This document shows positions 5,794 through 7,737 of a stretch of DNA of 7,737 nt, in pieces (positions within the stretch are counted from its first letter, which is position 1; each line of letters starts with the position of its first letter). A model generated the notes under the pieces. It had not been told where the DNA came from. It was given only the letters and a program-made list of their open reading frames with translations, and made no database searches. A program made the position numbers and the translations under genes. Origin of the DNA: Streptosporangiaceae bacterium (GTDB lineage: Bacteria > Actinomycetota > Actinomycetes > Streptosporangiales > Streptosporangiaceae); the NCBI GenBank assembly GCA_030045215.1, contig JASIBJ010000074.1:1-7737 (forward strand). Reading direction: 5' to 3'.

Positions 5794-6276
5794 ATGGCAG
5801 GTCATGGCGGGACGCGCGCGACGGAACTGCTCGCCAGGAGCGGCATCGCTCACTCGGTGCATCGCTACGCCCACGACCCGCGCCACCCGTCCTACGGTCA
5901 GGAGGCAAGCGAGGCTCTGGGCGTGGCACCCGAGCGGGTGTTCAAGACGCTGGTGGCCGACGTCGACGGCGCACTCACCGTGGCCGTTGTCCCGGTGGCC
6001 GGCAGCCTCGATCTCAAGGCGCTCGCCACCGCGGCGGGCGGCAAGAAGGCGTCGATGGCCGAGCCGGCTGAGGCCGAGCGCGCGACCGGATACGTGACCG
6101 GCGGCATCACCTCGCTCGGCCTCCGCAAGCGCCTGCTGGTCATCGTCGACTCTTCGGCACTCGAGCACGACACGGTGTTCTGCAGTGCGGGGCAGCGCGG
6201 CCTGGAGATCGAGCTCGCGCCGTCCGACCTGATCGCGGCGGCAGGCGCTCGGGTGGCACCGATAGCCAGAGCGTGA
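5794..6276 (+). CDS. ybaK: Cys-tRNA(Pro)/Cys-tRNA(Cys) deacylase YbaK
   Basis: Cytosolic editing enzyme that hydrolyses Cys-tRNA(Pro), mischarged by prolyl-tRNA synthetase, and can act on Cys-tRNA(Cys). The 160 residues match the usual YbaK/EbsC length. A single YbaK/ProX-type domain is present: VFKTLV (49-54) with the expected catalytic Lys51, VAVVPVAGSLDLKALA (63-78), KKASMAEP (84-91), the GGITSLG loop (103-109) and SAGQRGLEIELAPSDL (131-146). The family loop GGxSPxG (GXXXP motif) normally has Pro where Ser107 lies here, a substitution in the substrate-binding loop. The ATG at 5794 has no ribosome binding site but sits just behind a -10-like TAAGCT; the ATG at 5804 is out of frame. The permease gene begins 67 bases downstream on the same strand with its own promoter candidate, so they are probably separate units. 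Confidence 0.95.
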   Translation: MAGHGGTRATELLARSGIAHSVHRYAHDPRHPSYGQEASEALGVAPERVFKTLVADVDGALTVAVVPVAGSLDLKALATAAGGKKASMAEPAEAERATGYVTGGITSLGLRKRLLVIVDSSALEHDTVFCSAGQRGLEIELAPSDLIAAAGARVAPIARA

Positions 6277-6280
6277 GGTC

Positions 6281-6309
6281 TGGTCATCGCCTGGACTCGG
6301 CCTTACAGT
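6281..6309 (+). promoter_or_regulatory. Candidate promoter of the APC permease gene
   Basis: TGGTCA (6281-6286) and TACAGT (6304-6309) are 17 bases apart; each matches four of six bases of the housekeeping consensus. Transcription would start near 6316, leaving a leader of about 28 bases with GGGAG (6334-6338) as the ribosome binding site. GTCACT occurs twice (6308-6313 and 6327-6332), 19 bases apart, possibly by chance. Confidence 0.45.
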
Positions 6310-6343
6310 CACTGCAAAGATCCCTCGTCACTCGGGAGACACC

Positions 6344-7737
6344 GTGGCCGCTGCCGATGCCGTGCTCGGAACCGATGGATCACTCGCCGTCCAGGAGAAA
6401 GCGAAGCTGCGCCGCGTGCTCGGCCGGTTCGACCTTGTGTTGTTCACCGCCTGCGCGATCGTCGGCCTCGACAGCGTGGCCCAGGCGGCCGAGGCCGGCG
6501 CGCAGGCGATCACCTGGCTCGTGATCTCGCTGGTGCTATTCCTGATCCCGTACGGGATGCTGACCGCCGAGCTTGGGGCGGCGTTCCCGGTCGAGGGCGG
6601 GCCTTACGAGTGGGCGCGGATGGCCTTCGGCCGGCCGGCGGGCGCGGTGACCGCGATCCTGTACTGGCTGTCGAACCCGCTGTGGGTGGGCGGCACGCTG
6701 ACCGCGGCCACGATCGCGGCCTTCAACTCGTTCGTGCTGTCCAAGCCCATGAGCACGACGTGGGAGATCGTCGTTGGGCTCGCCTTCACCTGGGTCACGG
6801 TGGGGCTGGCCATCATCGCGTTCAGGATCGGCAAGTGGGGCCCGAACATCGGCACGTTCGTGAAGATCGTCGTGGTCGGCATCTTCAGCGTGCTGTTCAT
6901 CGCCTTCCTGATCAAGCACGGCCGGCCCGCGGGCGCGTCCACGGTCGGCGACCTGAAGCCGTCGCTCGATGGTTTCCTGACCGCGATCGGGATCCTGGTG
7001 TTCCTCTGGGTCGGCTTCGAGCTGTCCAACGGCGCCTCCGAGGAGATGCGCAATCCCAAGCGGGACGTGCCCAAGATGATCGTCAGGTCGGGCGTCATCG
7101 CCGCGATCCTGTACGGCCTGGTGATCCTCGGCATCGTGCTGGTCATCCCGAGCGCCAGCTTGTCGAACGTCAGCGGCTTCGAGGCCGCCTACTCGTCCGT
7201 CGCCAACGGCGTCCTGCACTCGCACCCGCTGAACGTGCTGTTCGCGATCTTGATCATCGTGACCCTCGTCGGGAGCGGGGCCGTCTGGCTCGAGGGTGCG
7301 GACCGAACGCAGGCGATCGCCGCGCTGGACGGAGCCGCGCCCGGCTGGATGGGCCGGTTCACCAGCTTCGGCACCCCGATCGCGGTCAACCTGTCCTCGG
7401 GCGTGGTCGCGTCGGCGATGTGCGTGATTGTGCTGGTGGCGACGCACGGCAGCCTGGCGAGCTTCTTCGCCGTCATGCTGGCGCTGACCGTCTCCACGAC
7501 GACGCTCAGTTACCTGTTCATTTTCCCGGCGCTGACCATTCTGCGGCGGCGGTACCCGAACGTCGACCGGCCGTACCGCGTGCCCGGAGGCATGGCCGGG
7601 GCGTGGGCCGCCGTGGTGATCACCGAGCTGTTCGTCGTCGTCACGGTGGTCACGCTGGTCTGGCCGGGTGCGATCAACGCGATGTTCGGGCAGTCGTACT
7701 CGATGCAGGCCAGCTGGGGCGTGGACCGGCGTTTCTT
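6344..7737 (+). CDS. APC-superfamily amino acid permease, 3' end outside window
   Basis: Inner-membrane amino acid (or polyamine) transporter, secondary active. The window shows 464 residues with about eleven hydrophobic segments, near 30-49, 57-77, 97-130, 141-161, 170-190, 208-228, 248-270, 297-316, 343-365, 371-400 and 417-440. Family signatures include AELGAAFPVEGGPYEWAR (75-92) after TM2, FLWVGFELSNGASEEMRNPK (220-239) around TM6 with EE-NPKRDVP, and RRRYPNVDRPYRVPGG (401-416). The first segment reads AIVGLDSVAQAAEAGA rather than the common GxG-bearing TM1 motif, so substrate choice cannot be inferred. APC members are about 480-530 residues, so only the C-terminus is lost. The start is GTG with GGGAG five bases upstream (6334-6338). 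No stop is met before 7737. Confidence 0.93.
   Translation, partial: MAAADAVLGTDGSLAVQEKAKLRRVLGRFDLVLFTACAIVGLDSVAQAAEAGAQAITWLVISLVLFLIPYGMLTAELGAAFPVEGGPYEWARMAFGRPAGAVTAILYWLSNPLWVGGTLTAATIAAFNSFVLSKPMSTTWEIVVGLAFTWVTVGLAIIAFRIGKWGPNIGTFVKIVVVGIFSVLFIAFLIKHGRPAGASTVGDLKPSLDGFLTAIGILVFLWVGFELSNGASEEMRNPKRDVPKMIVRSGVIAAILYGLVILGIVLVIPSASLSNVSGFEAAYSSVANGVLHSHPLNVLFAILIIVTLVGSGAVWLEGADRTQAIAALDGAAPGWMGRFTSFGTPIAVNLSSGVVASAMCVIVLVATHGSLASFFAVMLALTVSTTTLSYLFIFPALTILRRRYPNVDRPYRVPGGMAGAWAAVVITELFVVVTVVTLVWPGAINAMFGQSYSMQASWGVDRRF

Noticed and set aside
6536..7447. Minus-strand open frame (303 codons) opposite the permease
   Set aside because: The product is His/Asp/Arg-rich with no domain. The plus strand encodes a clear APC permease that is open throughout and reaches the window edge.

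Overview
The window is GC-rich (roughly 70%), with strong G/C preference at third codon positions. It contains an ECF41-type sigma factor, a DinB2-type polymerase, an Xre/NB-ARC/TPR regulator and apparent leaderless starts. Together these point to the chromosome of an actinomycete (Actinomycetia). I cannot name a genus. No rRNA, tRNA, insertion sequence, phage gene or CRISPR array was seen.

Layout. Positions 1-1606, minus strand: a two-gene unit of an NAD(P)-dependent epimerase/reductase-like gene followed, one base after its stop, by an ECF41 (SigJ-like) sigma factor that runs off the left edge. A very good match to the ECF41 promoter (TGTCACA-N16-CGTC) precedes the unit, so the sigma factor probably drives its own operon. 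Positions 1661-2704, minus: dinB, a Y-family translesion polymerase of the mycobacterial DinB2 type with isoleucine at the steric-gate position. Positions 2705-3087: an intergenic stretch holding a possible dinB promoter and inverted repeat, one doubtful 72-codon plus-strand ORF with a good ribosome binding site, and a long hairpin. Positions 3088-5616, minus: an 842-residue STAND regulator (Xre-type HTH, NB-ARC ATPase, eight TPR units with an exact 40-residue period). Positions 5617-5793: a divergent intergenic region. Positions 5794-6276, plus: ybaK, a Cys-tRNA deacylase that looks leaderless. Positions 6344-7737, plus: an APC-superfamily amino acid permease that runs off the right edge.

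How the genes relate. Only the epimerase-sigma pair is a convincing functional unit; ECF41 sigma factors are known to sit beside oxidoreductase, epimerase or carboxymuconolactone decarboxylase genes. The other genes look like independent chromosomal units: a damage-tolerance polymerase, a large ATP-dependent sensor/regulator of unknown signal, a tRNA quality-control enzyme and a transporter. I see no clear new multi-gene system. The most notable points are the intact ECF41 autoregulatory promoter, the DinB2 steric-gate residue, the hairpin overlapping the regulator's 3' end, and the TPR array with signs of internal duplication.
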